Source of the DNA: Antedon bifida
Taxonomy: Eukaryota; Echinodermata; Crinoidea; Comatulida; Antedonidae
Direction: 5' to 3'
DNA: 64,000 nucleotides
NCBI GenBank assembly: GCA_963402885.1
Contig: OY727099.1
Coordinates: forward strand, 24,633,001-24,697,000
The notes below the pieces were generated by a model that saw only the letters and a list, made by a program, of their open reading frames with translations, was not told the origin of the DNA and did no database searches. Positions 35,496 through 48,781 of the stretch are shown here, in pieces. The position numbers and the translations under genes were made by a program. Numbering within the stretch: the first letter of the stretch is position 1; each line of letters starts with the position of its first letter.

Positions 35496-38400
35496 TTAAC
35501 TATCTTCATCCGGGGAGTAATCGTCATCTTCTTCCACGGCCTGTTCCTTCTTTGCCCAGAATTCATGAACGTCTTTGACCATCAATGCCTTTGCTAGCAT
35601 CTTCTCCAATGTTCCATCATCCAGCATACAGCTGGAGTACCATACTGGACTATCCGGGATGCACATTCTTTCTGGAATTAGGTACAAGGAATTCTGTTTG
35701 TTTTTCACCGTCTCTGGGCTGTAAATATAAAGAAAAATCTTATAACTAATTTATGGAAAGATTTCAAGTAAATATGTATTGTCCCTACCCCTACAAACAT
35801 GAAAAATGAATAATTATAAAAAAAAAAGACTTTGAATAGGCCATTTCGCATTTTTAATAAGGTTAATCACTTCCATAGAAAAACATTTTTAAAACTAAGT
35901 TAACTTTTCCTGAATTTCTGGTTTTCCAGAAAATGTGTCAATTATTCCTCCTCCTCCCCAAACCACCATCGATACTATTTCTGACAGACCATTCCTCTCA
36001 TTTTTCCTCAGCATTTTTTCCCTACAATGGACCTCTATACAAGATCTTTTGTGTTGTGCTGTATTTATTGTTCTGTGCCTCTACTAGTCTGGGCTCCAGA
36101 CGGAGTTTTGTAAAAATATAAATATTTTTGCACATATGGCGTTTCATACGTGTATTACTTCAGTTTGGATACTCCGTCTGGGGAAACACGCATAAGTCAC
36201 GTGGTTTGACACCAAGAATTCTTGGTGCATAAATTATCCAGTTGACTAGTTTCAGCCGCATGCCATTGGCTACTCACTCGTATGTCGTTTTAATATTCAT
36301 ATTTCAGACTTTCAAAGACTCAACATCTAAGACGATGCGCATGCGCTATGTTACGTTTAGACAATGTGTACTTGGTTGGGTACATTGATGAAAGTTTCTG
36401 AAGGCTAGAAATGATTTTATATGCCTAGTAGTCTGGTAAACATTTGATGAGATTTTTCCCAAGAACATGAAAACTCGTCTTGATATGATAGGCTAGCTTC
36501 TCCGCCAAATCAAACTTTGAATGGATCATTTATTATGCGGAGAAAATTTGATTTAATTCCCACCCAGACCCTGTCCTGTTCTGTGTGGTGGTGTAGCCCT
36601 GTTGTGTGCCGGTCGGTAGTGGTATGTACCTTATTGGCGTTTTATTTGGCAGGTCATACGTACGAGTTGAGTAGCCCTACGAAGGAGGCCTAGGCCAGGA
36701 CTAAACAATTAATAAACAAAACAACTTGGCAACACGATTTTATATTTCAACAGTTGTTCAGTCTCGATCGTACATTCAGGACTGTACGTACTCGATCTTT
36801 TTCATTTTGAAACAAAATGATCATTGGTTGATTCGAAATCCATATTTACATACCGCCCGCCCCATATAGCCAAATACGGTATGATAACCTACGTCATTCT
36901 TATCGGATGTTTGCGGTCTGCAAATCGATTTCTATACGTGTTTCACAAGTCTGTATTTTCAGACAAAAATCGCGGTCGAAATAAAAACAAATAAATAAAA
37001 AAAAAAAGACAATAAATACAGACTTGGGGCAAGTCTATGCCTCTACCAATAATGTTGCAAATAGCGTGAGCGATGCATGATGGAACGGAATTGGCAACAA
37101 TAGCGCCACCACCAGTATATAAAGTTTTTATTATACAGGTGGCGCTATTGCATCTCTCAGGCTATTTGCGATAAACCCTATCACATGTATACTTGCCATT
37201 TTGAAAGATAGAACTCGTAAAGTTTGACAGGGCAGTGTAGTGGATCTTCCAGATTCTCTGCTTGTTCCAAATAATGCTTCTCTAACAAACTTCTTTTCGT
37301 CACTTTGCAGGTCGTCTCTTCAACTGTATATAAATAGAAATATATTATAAACCCATCAGGCAAAGAACATTGATTCTAAAGTGCCCGGTGATATACTGAA
37401 ATTGAATTAATTAATTTGAAACGATAAGATGCAGAAATCTGTGAGAATGAGAATAAAGTCGCCCCAACCAAGATTCGAACTCGGACCTTCTGCTTGATAT
37501 GCAGATGTTCTAACCATTAGACCACTGGGGCTTTCATACACATCAAACACAAAACATGAATTCAAGTTTGAATCTCGGTTTGGGCGACTTTTTCTCATTC
37601 TCATAAATTTCCTCATCTTTATCGTTTCAAATTATTTTATAAATATATATATATAATTGGTATTTATTACAATAAATACATATAAATATATATACAGTAT
37701 TTTGAATAATCCATTGCTTGTGATTGATCAAATTACTTGCGTTGCATGCACCCTTGTGTTGCTTCCTAGTGGGAAGGTACAATGTCATGTTTACTACAGT
37801 TAATGTGCAATTACTTACCGAAGAGAAACACCTTACCAGTGGCAACATTTTGTTAATTGCTTTTGTCTTTCCTTGTAATTGTCTTTTATATTTATTAAAT
37901 TAATTTCAAATAAAATTTTTTTTTAAAGAACCTTACGTTTTTTCCGCAACTGTGATGGAAAATAGCGCAAACATACAAATTTGCTTTTCGATCCACTCTT
38001 CTTCCAATCTTTGAAAATCATTCCAAATAGAAGATCTTTGTGATCTTGAAGCGTCTTCAAAAAGAAGAACTTGGTGTTGAAATAGACCAACGTGTTGAGA
38101 AGCACGTAAGGAGAATGGGCGCCAAGTTGTTTACAGTCCCACATCAAATCTTCAGTGATCTTGCTGTTAATGACAACGTTTGTGTCTGGTTTAAAAACCG
38201 GTTCCCATGTCTGCATCTTCTCCACTAGATACTCCATAAACCTTTTGAAGGGAAGGTCGGTAAGAATGTTATCGGGATGGCTTGAATTGAATAAAAAATG
38301 CTGTATAGCAAGAAGAATATAGAACAGCAATGCTGGAGGGTACTCCTCTCCGTCTGGCTTCCGTGCTTCTTTGACAAAATGACAGAGTGTGTAGCTAAGT

Positions 38401-41400
38401 TCATCGGAAGTGTTGGTCAAGATGTCCGATTTGAAAGAAAAAGGTTTAGCACCGGGTTGCTTTTTTAGCTGAAGTTCAACATTTTTAGTCGCTACCCACA
38501 GCTTATAAGCACCAATGCCGATCGTATAATGACGGTCTATTTTGTCATCTACTTTCTCAACTTCGTCCGTTTTCGGATCGTATTCGTCACTGTCGTTCTC
38601 TACTCGTGCACGTTTGTTCTGAGTGGATGATCGCTGGTTTGTACGCTTTCTTTTTTTTTTCGGTAATCTTCCTGATCTTGTTGAACGTTGGCAGTATTCC
38701 TCAGCATCTGAAGGAAAAAAAATTGAATATTTACAATATGGTAATAATTTAAGTAACATTGCAAAAATAAAAAATCTTTTACAAATCAATAGCCTAACCT
38801 TCTAGCCTAGCCCTTCACCTAACACACCTACCCCTCCTCCCTAATTGTTTACTTAGATTCAATATAAGATGATTGTTTTGCATTTCGTTTTACAACACGC
38901 CATATGACTACGGGAACACCTAAAAAAACTCATTCTACGCAGATATGTTCCTTTTTAGTCAATAGGTGCATAGAGTTCTGCGGTGCTGACCTCACAACGG
39001 TAGGTGGCGCTGCATGGTTGCTAGCCAACGAAAAAATGCGTTTAACCTGCCTGAGTGACTCCAAGGTCACCAATGGTTTGGAATAGGCTTATTGAAGTAG
39101 TCATTTTAAAACTTAATAATTTTCAATAAAAACAAACTAAAATTTCAAAAGATCACTAAATGTTTGTTTTTAATAATCTATTTATTCTTTAACTACAGTT
39201 TAAGTAAAAAAAAATCAAGCTAAGATACATAATTTGATAGAAATACAGATCTACTGTAGTAGCGTTGAACACCGCAGATCTCTATAGTGAAAACGAAAAG
39301 TCGGTAATGAGTCACTTACTTGGTTCATCGACACTTTCAGTAATTACAGGTTTTTCCAGAAAAGAGAATGGGTCGTCTGCCTTTACAGATAGTGCAAGGA
39401 TGTCTTCTTCTAATTTTTGAATTTCACCCTCGTCTAAAAGCTGTTCAAGAGCAGGCGGTAATTCATCTACATCTGATGAATTTTCTACTTCATCTGAGTA
39501 AGTAATAAAGAGCTAAGTAAGGCTCAGTAGACCTTACTGACCGTAAACAAGAAATTATGCATGCACATTCCAATTCCAATGAACGTTCACACGATGAACT
39601 TCCTCATTATAGATATCAAGTTCAAGTTCGGCTGCCGTCAAAATTGACGATTAGCTAGCATTGCAGAAAGGATTAATGTTTAAAGGGAAACGCTACCATA
39701 TTTATAATTGTTTATCATAATAATTTTTTACTGAATCATAATAAAGAGTGAACTCCATTTTTTTTTTTACCATATTTAATGAGGGTGATCCATCCAGCAA
39801 TTGCTGATCATTAGGAACCCTCAAAGGTTCACAAGACAAACATATACACAAGATGCTCTACATAAACAAAGACTTATTACAAGTCTTTGGGAGTGGAGTT
39901 GTAATTTTGTCCTTAGAAAAAATCCTGACATGTGATGGGACTTGAACCCAGGACCCTTGGAGTGGTAGCCAACATCATAACCACCAAGCCCCAACTCCAC
40001 TACATATTGTACAAACCTGGAATTTCAACTTCCGATGTTTCAAACAAACTTGGTTCTTCAACCTCCGGTATAACTGCAATGTCCTCTCCAGCAATGGCGT
40101 CGGCCATTGCAAGCAGCTCGGCCTCAAGCGGGTCTGACGGCGTCCTTTTCTTGATTTCATTGATAGCTGCTAACAATTTGTCGGCATTATTGGTACTTAC
40201 TGGAAGAAACATTGGTACAGGTACCGGTGTTGGTATACCAACTGGATGTGGTACTGGTGTGGTATACATCTGCATGGGTACTGGTACGTAAATTGGAACC
40301 GGAATAGGAACAATCACTAATTTTGGCCGCCAATCACCATCTATGAATTGTGGAATAATAATTTTATACTAAATTAAATAAAAAATCTTGGTAAAATAAG
40401 ATTTATTGTAAGAATTACAAATTAGAAAGTATCTCATACAGAGCCCATATATGGACACGATGACATCATATCACTACCATATCTGGGCATAGCACTACCA
40501 TATCTGGGTATATCACTACCATATTTGGGCATATCACTACAATATTTGGGCACATCACTACCATATTTGGGCATATATCACTACCATATCTGGGCATATC
40601 ACTACCATATTTGGGCACATCGCTACCATATTTGGCCATATCACTACCATATTTGGGCACATCACTACCATATTTGGGCACATCACTACCATATTTGGGG
40701 ACAAAGCTTTATATATATCTATATCTTACCTGTATTTGTTTCCTTTGACAGCGATAATGGTTTGCAATACGTTGACTTTGTTTGCTGTATTGGTTTGCAC
40801 ATAGTCATCTTGTTGCGTACATGTTTCGGTGCTGGTAACGTGGGCAACGTTGGAGGCTTAGGCTGCACAGGTGTGGTAGTGATTTGTGTCTGTTTAGTAA
40901 CCATCACAACAGCTAATATTCAGGAAAAAAAAATCGTTTTACGGTATTTTCACACCACGCCTTTAGGCTGTTATATTCAAGAGGACAGAAGCATTAGGAA
41001 GTATACATTACTATTGTTAAGGACTTATAGGACGTTGTTCATTTCAGACTATATCTACGTTACACAAAATGTTTACTACTGACTGTTAAACACAAATAAT
41101 TGATAAAAAATCAATATTTCTTAAATTATTAAATAGAATATAAGTAAAAAAGCATCATTTAATAAAGAAAACTGTTGCGTCAAAAAGTCGCAGCATTTTT
41201 TGTAATAAATATTTATTTTGAAATTAAAATTGTGAACAGTGGCAATTTACCAAGAAATACAATAGACCCACCCGAACAATTCATGTCATGACCAATGAAA
41301 TATCCTCAACAGAATCACATGACCATGATCTGTATCTGACAACTGTGCAATTGTTTATATTTGATATTTTAGTGGGATTTCTATAGCATCATGTTGCATA

Positions 41401-44400
41401 GCATTTTAAAAAATAACTAACCTGGTTTTGTCCTGACTGCAGTGTTCTGATCAGAAGCAATTGAAAACACATTTGAAATTACTGGAAGACCTGAAGTAAC
41501 TGAAAAAGAAAGAAGGGAAGGATAATGAATAACAGGAAATGTCAATGATCTAGGTGAATAAATGGAGGAGAGAAAATTCACTATATAGGGCTACTAAAAT
41601 AGATTTAAAGCTAAAAAAATGTGATTTGTTGACCACCAGCTAAGGTTGTGTTATTGAAGTGTGTAAAGCTCTGTCTACACTATCAAACTAGTTTGACAAA
41701 CAAAGTGTGATGTGCCTAAATATGGTAGTGATATGTTCAAATATGGTAGTGATATGACATCATCATGTCCATATATAGGCACATCACAGTTTTTGGTCAG
41801 TTTGATAGTTTAGACAGAGCTTTAGTAATCGCATTTACAGTTGTATTGTAAATCATGTTGCATACCTTTGGCTGGTTGTTTTCCATTTGGAATACTATGT
41901 TCCGTTGACGTATTTGGAATGTTCTGTTGAACTTCTGTTAACATATTTGGAATGTTCTGTTGGGTGTAGAAGAGCAGGAGACAAAGCTGATTACAAACTT
42001 TCTTCGCTTCTCCACGCCACATAAACGTCTCGTTCAAAAGGCGGCCTTGTTGCTTACATCCTTCACACCTGATGATACAGATACAATATAATAAAACTTT
42101 ATTTTCACGACAGTTATGGGATCTGTGGCCGTATTCACCAATCACACTTAAGTGAGATATTTTCCTTAAATATTTAAGTATTTCCCTCATATTATATTCA
42201 CTTACTGTAGCCAAAGTGTGAATGGTGAATACGGCCAATGGTTCCTTAAGTGCATATAGTAATTACATAATTAAGTGCATATAGTAATTACATAATTAAG
42301 TACATATTGGCAGTTTGTGGTTAACATGCTTGTTAAAAATCCTTGGTTCAAATCGACGCTCAGTCATAGCACTAAGTTCTTTTCTCATCCTACACTTAGT
42401 ATCCAATTCTCTTTACACTATTTTTATATTTATGATCTTAGGATCACACAGCGCTTACTGGCTAAACCCAAGGGGCCCCAGAGCATGAGCAGATCCCATG
42501 CAACTACCCAATGTTGGAGGGCCCCTTAGGAGTGCTAAACCAGGGGCATTTCCCACATGCGTTAGGCCACTGCACATGTCACTTGTATCAAATGATTTAT
42601 TCTTAACAACCAAACTTACCAAATACCCTACTACTTACTTGGTGACTTGTTTTTGCCACTGATCATATTTCTCTCTGCATTTCTTAGAACACAATTTAAT
42701 AGTGTGTCCTTCACTTCTCTTTTCAATGGCAGTGGGTCCAATCTGAGAGCAATAATCGCAAATACACCAGCGAAGACCAAGCTTTTGCGTGAAACTTTGT
42801 TTAAACAGAAGATGACAACCTGGAAAAATAGTTGTTATTCACAAACATTAATAATAATTGAAGATAGAACATACTTTTGACAGACCGTGAAAAGTGGAAT
42901 TTTCCATAACCATCAGTCTGTTAAATTTTACTTTTCGGGTATTCCCCTTGAAGGTAAGGCTTATGTCTGTTTATCCAGGTAAGCTAGACATGTAATAGAA
43001 TATCTTCTTCATTTACCATGTCAAACAGAAAGCTCACTTTTTACAGTCAATGGAGTCAAACCAATTAAATAATAGGATTATTATATTATTATATCAATTT
43101 CAATTTTTATTCATAAGTTAAAACATGTTTTTAGAAATATGATAAAAATATAAACATGATAAATTACCTTCACTGCAAAAGTTTCTTTCTTTACCGGAGA
43201 AATAGATAGTGGAATGATGAATGCGTTCTTCCAAACAGTTGTCGCACGATATTATTACACAAAATGTCTGCAAAAAACAAATAATATTAATATTATTAAA
43301 ACATAAATGTACAGTATTTAACAAAATATACCACGTGCGACCTGGTAAAAAAAGAAAGAAAAGAAAAATGTTGGAGTAGAATGCAGTAAAGTCGACTCAA
43401 GCCCTCAAACTATCTCAAAAGTAACCCGATAATTCTTCCGAGTGACCTTCTATCTCCCACAAACGCTAAACGTACAAATTCTCAGGATTGTTTAGAATAT
43501 ATTTTTAAAAATATCTGGATAGTTGATAAATTTACCATTTAGGATTCCCACCTGAGAATTACGTATTCTCAATGTACTTAGTACAAAGTACAAATTACGT
43601 CAGAGTAGGGCAAATATCTGACCAATTACTCAACATTCTGACGCATGACACTCCACAGTAGTTACAAACAATTACAATCCATTTAGGATCTACTATTCTC
43701 TTTTTGGTGTAAAGATAAAAATTACATTGGAAAACAATATAGTATTTTCAATAGTGCACATTACTGTAGAAAGAACCCGTCATACACCTACACTGATTCC
43801 TGCGGTTTGGTCTCACTTTTCCCGAAATAATTACCTTTTTATACGTAGCTGAACAGTTTTCACTACAGAAAAAGTGAATATCATCTTTCCAGTTGAGTGT
43901 GATTGGCTTGCCTTTGAAATTCTTCTTACAATATTTACAATGCAGAGTCAGTTCTTCCTGAGGTAGCGTCACGGGGGGCATGTTGAACTGCATTTGAAAA
44001 CCAATCACGCACTTATACGAACAGAAATTCCGCACAGACTTATCGCTCATCGTCAGGTGATACAACGGAGCTTGATACATATTACAATGATTGCAATTAA
44101 CAGGATTTGTGGGATACACCCCTGATTTATCATTCTGAGATTTCATTACGGATTTTTGTTGGCTGGGACTAACATTGGCTGTAACCGGTATACTTTCTGT
44201 TGGTGCCTGTGTTACGGAATTTTTATTATTTGTTTCGGGACATTTTGAAAGGATAGACACATTGGGTGTTTTCAACCTATGCATCAACCTTGAGGCGCAT
44301 AGACCGTTACATACAAGGTGTTTCTCTCCGTTCTTGCCGTGGACTTCTGTCAAAGATGTTATAGCATTTATTTTCTTACACATTAGACAATTTGTATATA

Positions 44401-47303
44401 CGTTATTTGATTTGCATTTCTCGGAGCAGTACGTTTGTTTGACTCCTTTCACTTCTTGCGTAACCCCTTCAAACGTAAATTTAGTTTTACATTCACAGCA
44501 CGTTTTTACCGGCTGTACGTGATTGTCTTTCATAAACGCTTTCTGACAATCCGTGCTACAAAGACGAAAGAGTCTTCCTTTCAACCTCAGACTATGTTTG
44601 TAATGCTGTAAACAAACACAACAATAAAATGAATTAACAAATAATTAAAACTTATCACAATACAACCTTCAATTATCCGGCTGAAAAAAATAAAAAAATA
44701 AAGCGTGCTACAGAAAATCCACTGAGTTGATGAGCCATTAATAAAAAGTTGAATCTATATTTGGTCAAACTTTTGGTCAGTCACAAGCAAAAAATCATTT
44801 TGTTTTTTATTAGGTTGATTATACTCAGATCAGCTAGATACATCATTCAGATTTCCTTGACAGCCGTAACAGAAATAATCGCAAAGAGAGGTTGCTTTCA
44901 TAAAAAAATTGTTTTTTTTTGTTATGCATTTTGTTTGTTTATGGAATAAAGAGAAAATGATTGATTAAAAAAAAAGAAGATAGGTTGACTATAATTCATA
45001 TAGTGGTTTTACACAAGTGTATTACGTGAAATCAGAACACTTACTGTAAGCGCTATGAGTGATGAGCAAACCGTGCAGTAGCAGTGAGTGCCAGCATTTT
45101 TGCGCTCCTCGTAGGACATGACACATGCATGTGAACAGAACTCAAGAAATCTTCCACTCGGTCCACTTGGGGCGCACACCTTCGTGTCCTGCACGGTTTT
45201 CATGTCTTTTTTACAGAGAGAGCAAAGTTGAGATTTATATGGGTTGATGTTCATACACGCGTTGGAGCAGAATTGTTTTTCTTGCCCCGATACATTCGTC
45301 GTCCATTTTGAAACATCAGCATTAGCAATCACTTGACAGCAATTTGAACAGAAATTTATTTGCAAATTCTGAGGGTGTGAAGAATAGAAATGATCTCATT
45401 ATTTCATAATAATAAGAATTATAACTTATAATAATTTACTGATAATAGGAAGAAAAACTATTTTACGAAGAAAAAAAAAATGTGTGGCCAAATGTTGTCA
45501 TAAAATTTTGGAAAAGTCAAGTTTAAACACTTACTGTAGATGTAGATTTGTCATTAATGACTATCACATCATCATCGACTTCAATTTCCTTTTTTATTGG
45601 AGACACTGATATCTTTCTGGCTGTTACAGACTTTCTGACATGTTCAGGATGATCTCCTTTACCATGTCTACCAACCGACGCTGATGTGCTTTCGTCGTTT
45701 TCAATGTTGTTTTTATCCTAAAAACCAAGACAATAATTTTTTTTATTAAACCACCTCAAGACAGTTCTTTCTATACTATAAATTATTTGTCACAAAAAAA
45801 AATGATTTATATGAATACGCTTTTTAACAATTTGAAAATAATTTTTTTTAAACCAACCTTTTCTTTCGAAATTTGTGACTTTGGGGCAAATGTAGCTAAT
45901 CTAGACAGTATTTTGCTGATGATTAATCCTTTATTTGTTGTTTTCTCGTCCACTTTTTCTTCCTTAATCTTTATTGTCTCTTCTGCTTCCACTTTTATCT
46001 CTTTTGAGCTAGAAGACTTGTTCTGTTCATTGGCATCTCCAGATGTCTGTAGGTTCGAGCTAGACGACTGGTTCTGCTCTTTTGCGTCTCCAGATGTCTG
46101 TAGGTTCGAGCTAGATGACTGGTTCTGCTCTTTTGCATCTCCAGATGTCTGTAGGCTCGAGCTAGACAACTTGTTCTGCGCTTTTGCGTCTCCTGAAGTT
46201 TGCAGTGTTGAGCTTGGACACTGCTGCTCAAAATATTCATCCAACTTTTCTTTCTTTATAACAACATCTGACAATTTATCAGAAGATGATTTACCACCAC
46301 CAACTTGATCTGTTGTTTCTGCCAATTCAGTAGCCTGGTCTCTGGTTACCAGATCAGCAGATTCTTCATGAGCTGGTACCTCTTTGGTGGTTTCCTCAAC
46401 AAAACATTTGTCTTCTTTTAAATGATCATCACTGGATTCACAACCAATCTCATCATTGACTTTATTCTCTGATGCATCTATTGTGCAAGATTCTTTATTC
46501 TCTGAAAGAGACACATCCATTTTCTCAGACATGTCTGTATCATTCCCTACGTTGTCAGAAACTTTTGAGTTGTCACTAATAGCTTCCTGCTTAATTATCA
46601 AAGAATTTATATTTTTATCATCATCTTCAGCAGCATCTGATTTTTTATCAAGATCTGTTTCCACGATTCCATCTGTAGAATCGTCTTTTTCCGTTTCTAC
46701 AGAAACATTGGAATTGTTTTCCTTCGGTTCTTCAACCAATTGTTCCTCTACCAATTGTTCCTCTACATTGTTAGCTCTATTGTCATCTTTGATTGGAATG
46801 GTTTTATCAGAGGGAGTAATAGCATCTCTACTTTGGCCAATCGCTGCCGATTCTGGTTCTGGTATTTCATCAGTAGCTTTCGTGTCAAGAATGTTTGTTT
46901 CTTTAGAGACTTCCTCAGTGTTTTTATGTACATCACATTCTTGGTCTTGTTCCACAGCCTCGTCCGATTCAATGCCAGATTTTCTATTCTCCAAATCCTT
47001 ATCAGTTTCATCTCTTTCATTCTTTTCAGGTGCCAATGATTCTTTTCCAGGTTCAGAAATACAAACATCTTTTTCTCTTGGACTAGCAGCATCTTTTGAG
47101 AGATCTTCCATATTTTCATCAACTTCCATTTTCTCTGGCATGTCAACTTCTTCTGTACAAGAAATTGTATCATGAACAACATCCGTATTTTCATTCACTT
47201 CCATTTTTTCAGTAACATCTTCTTTCTCTTCTTGATCAGATCCTTTCTCAATGTTTTCTATAACTGACTGCCCTTTGATGTCATCACTTTCTTCAACTTC
47301 CAT
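35496..47303 (-). CDS. ZMYM: ZMYM2/3/4-like MYM zinc-finger protein
   Basis: Nuclear protein of the ZMYM family, linked in vertebrates to LSD1/CoREST-type repressor complexes and SUMO binding. Coding exons: 47303-45858, 45717-45535, 45368-45045, 44605-43835, 43267-43168, 42819-42639, 42068-41866, 41499-41422, 40912-40730, 40340-40017, 39493-39320, 38707-37937, 37323-37197, 35718-35496; phases agree, 1695 residues. Order: acidic Ser/Glu-rich N-terminus with four 17-residue repeats (LQTSGDAKEQNQ), a SIM-like DDDVIVIND, about nine Cys-rich MYM fingers (FCSNCCQ, FCSEKC-type pairs), CKPIQQTKSTYCKP, a Pro/Val stretch (VPIPVPIYVPVP) as in ZMYM2-4, LLAMADAIA, NLS PKKKRKR, then DUF3504 (AYKLWV to CLRYF, CPVKLYEFYLSK, DSPVWYSS). 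The intron after 37197 has a GC donor. Which of ZMYM2, 3 or 4 cannot be told; it may be pro-orthologous. Confidence 0.95.
37057..37169. repeat. Nested foldback, about 113 bp
   Basis: Outer arms GCAAATAGCGTGAGCGATGC and the near-complement GCATCTCTCAGGCTATTTGC; inner arms CAATAGCGCCACC and GGTGGCGCTATTG. Foldback element in the last ZMYM intron, ending 28 bp short of the GC donor side exon. Confidence 0.85.
37381..37535 (-). mobile_element. tRNA-headed SINE, family 1, intact head
   Basis: On the minus strand, 37531-37460 folds as a complete 72-nt tRNA-like cloverleaf: acceptor stem GCCCCAG/TTGGGGC, D arm with TAATGGTTAG, anticodon stem TCTGC/GCAGA around loop ATATCAA (anticodon ATC), T arm CCGAG-TTCGAAT-CTTGG. 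It is followed by the SINE body GACTTTATTCTCATTCTCAC and CAGTATATCACCGGGC, identical in layout to 8930-9095. It is therefore a SINE rather than a working tRNA gene. Confidence 0.82.
37562..37640 (+). mobile_element. SINE family 1, 5'-truncated copy
   Basis: Starts within the T arm (TTTGAATCTCGGTTTGGGCG) and continues with GACTTTTTCTCATTCTCATA and ATCGTTTCAAATTAT. It lies 27 bp from, and head-to-head with, the complete copy. Confidence 0.8.
37708..37776. mobile_element. Family B foldback, right half
   Basis: TAATCCATTGCTTGTGATTG, then ACTTGCGTTGCATGCACCC, TTGTGTTGCTTCCTAGTGGG. Only half of the element; in a ZMYM intron. Confidence 0.65.
39780..40005 (-). mobile_element. tRNA-derived SINE, family 3
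   Basis: On the minus strand: A-box-like GCTTGGTGGTTATGATG, B-box GGGTTCAAGTCCC, then ATCACATGTCAGGATTTTTT, CTAAGGACAAAATTACAACT, AGTCTTTGTTTATGTAGAGC and GGGTTCCTAATGATCAGC. It begins about 10 bp inside the intron that follows the ZMYM exon 40017-40340. Confidence 0.75.
40439..40712. repeat. Family C foldback expanded to 21-bp minisatellite
   Basis: Left remnant CAGAGCCCATATATGGACAC, GATGACATCATATC, then 11 copies of ATCACTACCATATTTGGGCA(T/C), and a right remnant ending GGGGACAAAGCTTT. The unit occurs only one to three times in the other family C copies. It lies in a ZMYM intron, ending 18 bp before the donor of exon 40730-40912. Confidence 0.92.
41666..41822. mobile_element. Foldback element, family C, copy
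   Basis: AAGCTCTGTCTACACTATCA to TTTGATAGTTTAGACAGAGC, with two AAATATGGTAGTGATATG units and CATCATGTCCATATATAGGC. It ends 44 bp before the ZMYM exon 41866-42068. Confidence 0.9.
42241..42305. repeat. 25-bp direct repeat
   Basis: AAGTGCATATAGTAATTACA TAATT occurs twice and then in part. Followed by a SINE-like fragment with B-box GGTTCAAATCGACG (about 42317-42360). Confidence 0.7.
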
Positions 47304-48781
47304 CTTTGAACTTTAAAAAATAAAGAATTTTTATTAAATTTAATTAAAACAATTGGTTAGGTAGCTGACGACTAAAACAGAAGTTGGTAAATAAATGATT
47401 ATCAAATGACTGTGTGTAGTCCCAGAGGGTTATAGTTGTGTTGTGCTCAAGTGGGAGTTGAGTAAGGGAATTGAAAATAGTTTACAGTACATGGTTCTAT
47501 CAGCCGTCTGTGTTAAATTTTGCCTGCAAAAAAATTCATGTGAAATTATAATAAATACTTGATATTTAAGTGTGACAAATTAAATATTTTTCTTTCTTTT
47601 CTGTCAATATACACTACTTTCAGAGAACATGACTTTTTTAGTCTAAAATGAAAAAATGGGTCAAGGCCAATTAGGTTGCCATGTTACTTACTGTACGACT
47701 AATTTAAACTATTTCTCACCAAATAATAACACCAAATAACATAAAACAATAACAATAAAATATTTTGTTTAAAAACATGCCAACGTTAACCATTTTTATT
47801 ATCAGTCATCAGGCAGAAACGTAATAAAATAAAATATTCTTGCACTTTTGTTATTGGGAGTTTTCTATCATTTTATTTTTATAAGCTTTCAAAATGTAGG
47901 GGGAGGGGGAGGGACTTGTATTAAATGACAAACAATTTGGTTAATATTATTAAATAATTATTCATTAGGATTCAAACTATCTATGCTTATGCATAAAAAT
48001 ATAAACTATCATCATAGCTTCTAAAATATAATATTATTTAAATATAATAAAATAGGCTAGATGCATATTGTTGTTGTATTTAGTACATACCAAATGATGA
48101 TTGACCAATTAAAATTAATTATCAAGATATTAGAATGATGTTCTATAAAATGGCATCACAAAGCCAATCAAAATGGCAGCCATTTTGAACAAGACCAAAG
48201 AAAGCTTACAATGAATATGTAAATTAGACAATCCTCATGCATATTCATATTTCTTCTAATTCATTGAAATCTAATTGTTTATTATGAATACTGTATGAAC
48301 TAACTAACAGTGCCAGTTGTTACCATATATCAAGGCTATTTGTTATTTTGAAGTAAAAATATTTATTTACTTCAAATAAGTTCCGACATTTAAGTAACTT
48401 TCTGCTGCTCGACACTTATCATCATGAATATTCATGAGGATAAAATGGCTGATCAGTACTGCATGAAACAGTTTCATGGTTTGAAACTGCCTTCTATAGT
48501 TCTAGTTAATGGAATCTACATACAGTACGTTGAAATTGTACAAATATTTATATTATCATTGACTGCATGTCCAGCACATCATAAATAAGCAGTACACGCC
48601 AATGCCAGTAGTACGTATTGTGTGGGCGCATATTATTTACACCTCATGTATGTGTAGTGATTGAGTGTGTGCGCTTATCCACTGAACCAATTCAATACAG
48701 CACGGCCAATCACAAATCCTAACAAGATCACAGTCCACACATGGTGCCAGCAATTATTATAACTGAAATTGAATGGAATGA

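Noticed and set aside
37460-37531. Functional tRNA-Asp (ATC) gene
   Set aside because: Folds well, but the same head with the same 3' body occurs at 8930-9095, and eukaryotic tRNA-Asp uses GTC.
37801-37848. Small extra ZMYM exon near ATGTTGCCACTG|gtaagg
   Set aside because: Using donor C|gtaagg at 37937 makes the exon before it join 37323 directly in phase; no insert is needed.
40466-41082. Repetitive frames PKYGSD on minus and HYHIWA on plus
   Set aside because: The 21-bp minisatellite is a multiple of three, so all frames stay open; it is intronic.
45787-47194. Long plus-strand Ser/Phe-rich frames and the shifted minus-strand frame
   Set aside because: Shadows of the acidic ZMYM exon.
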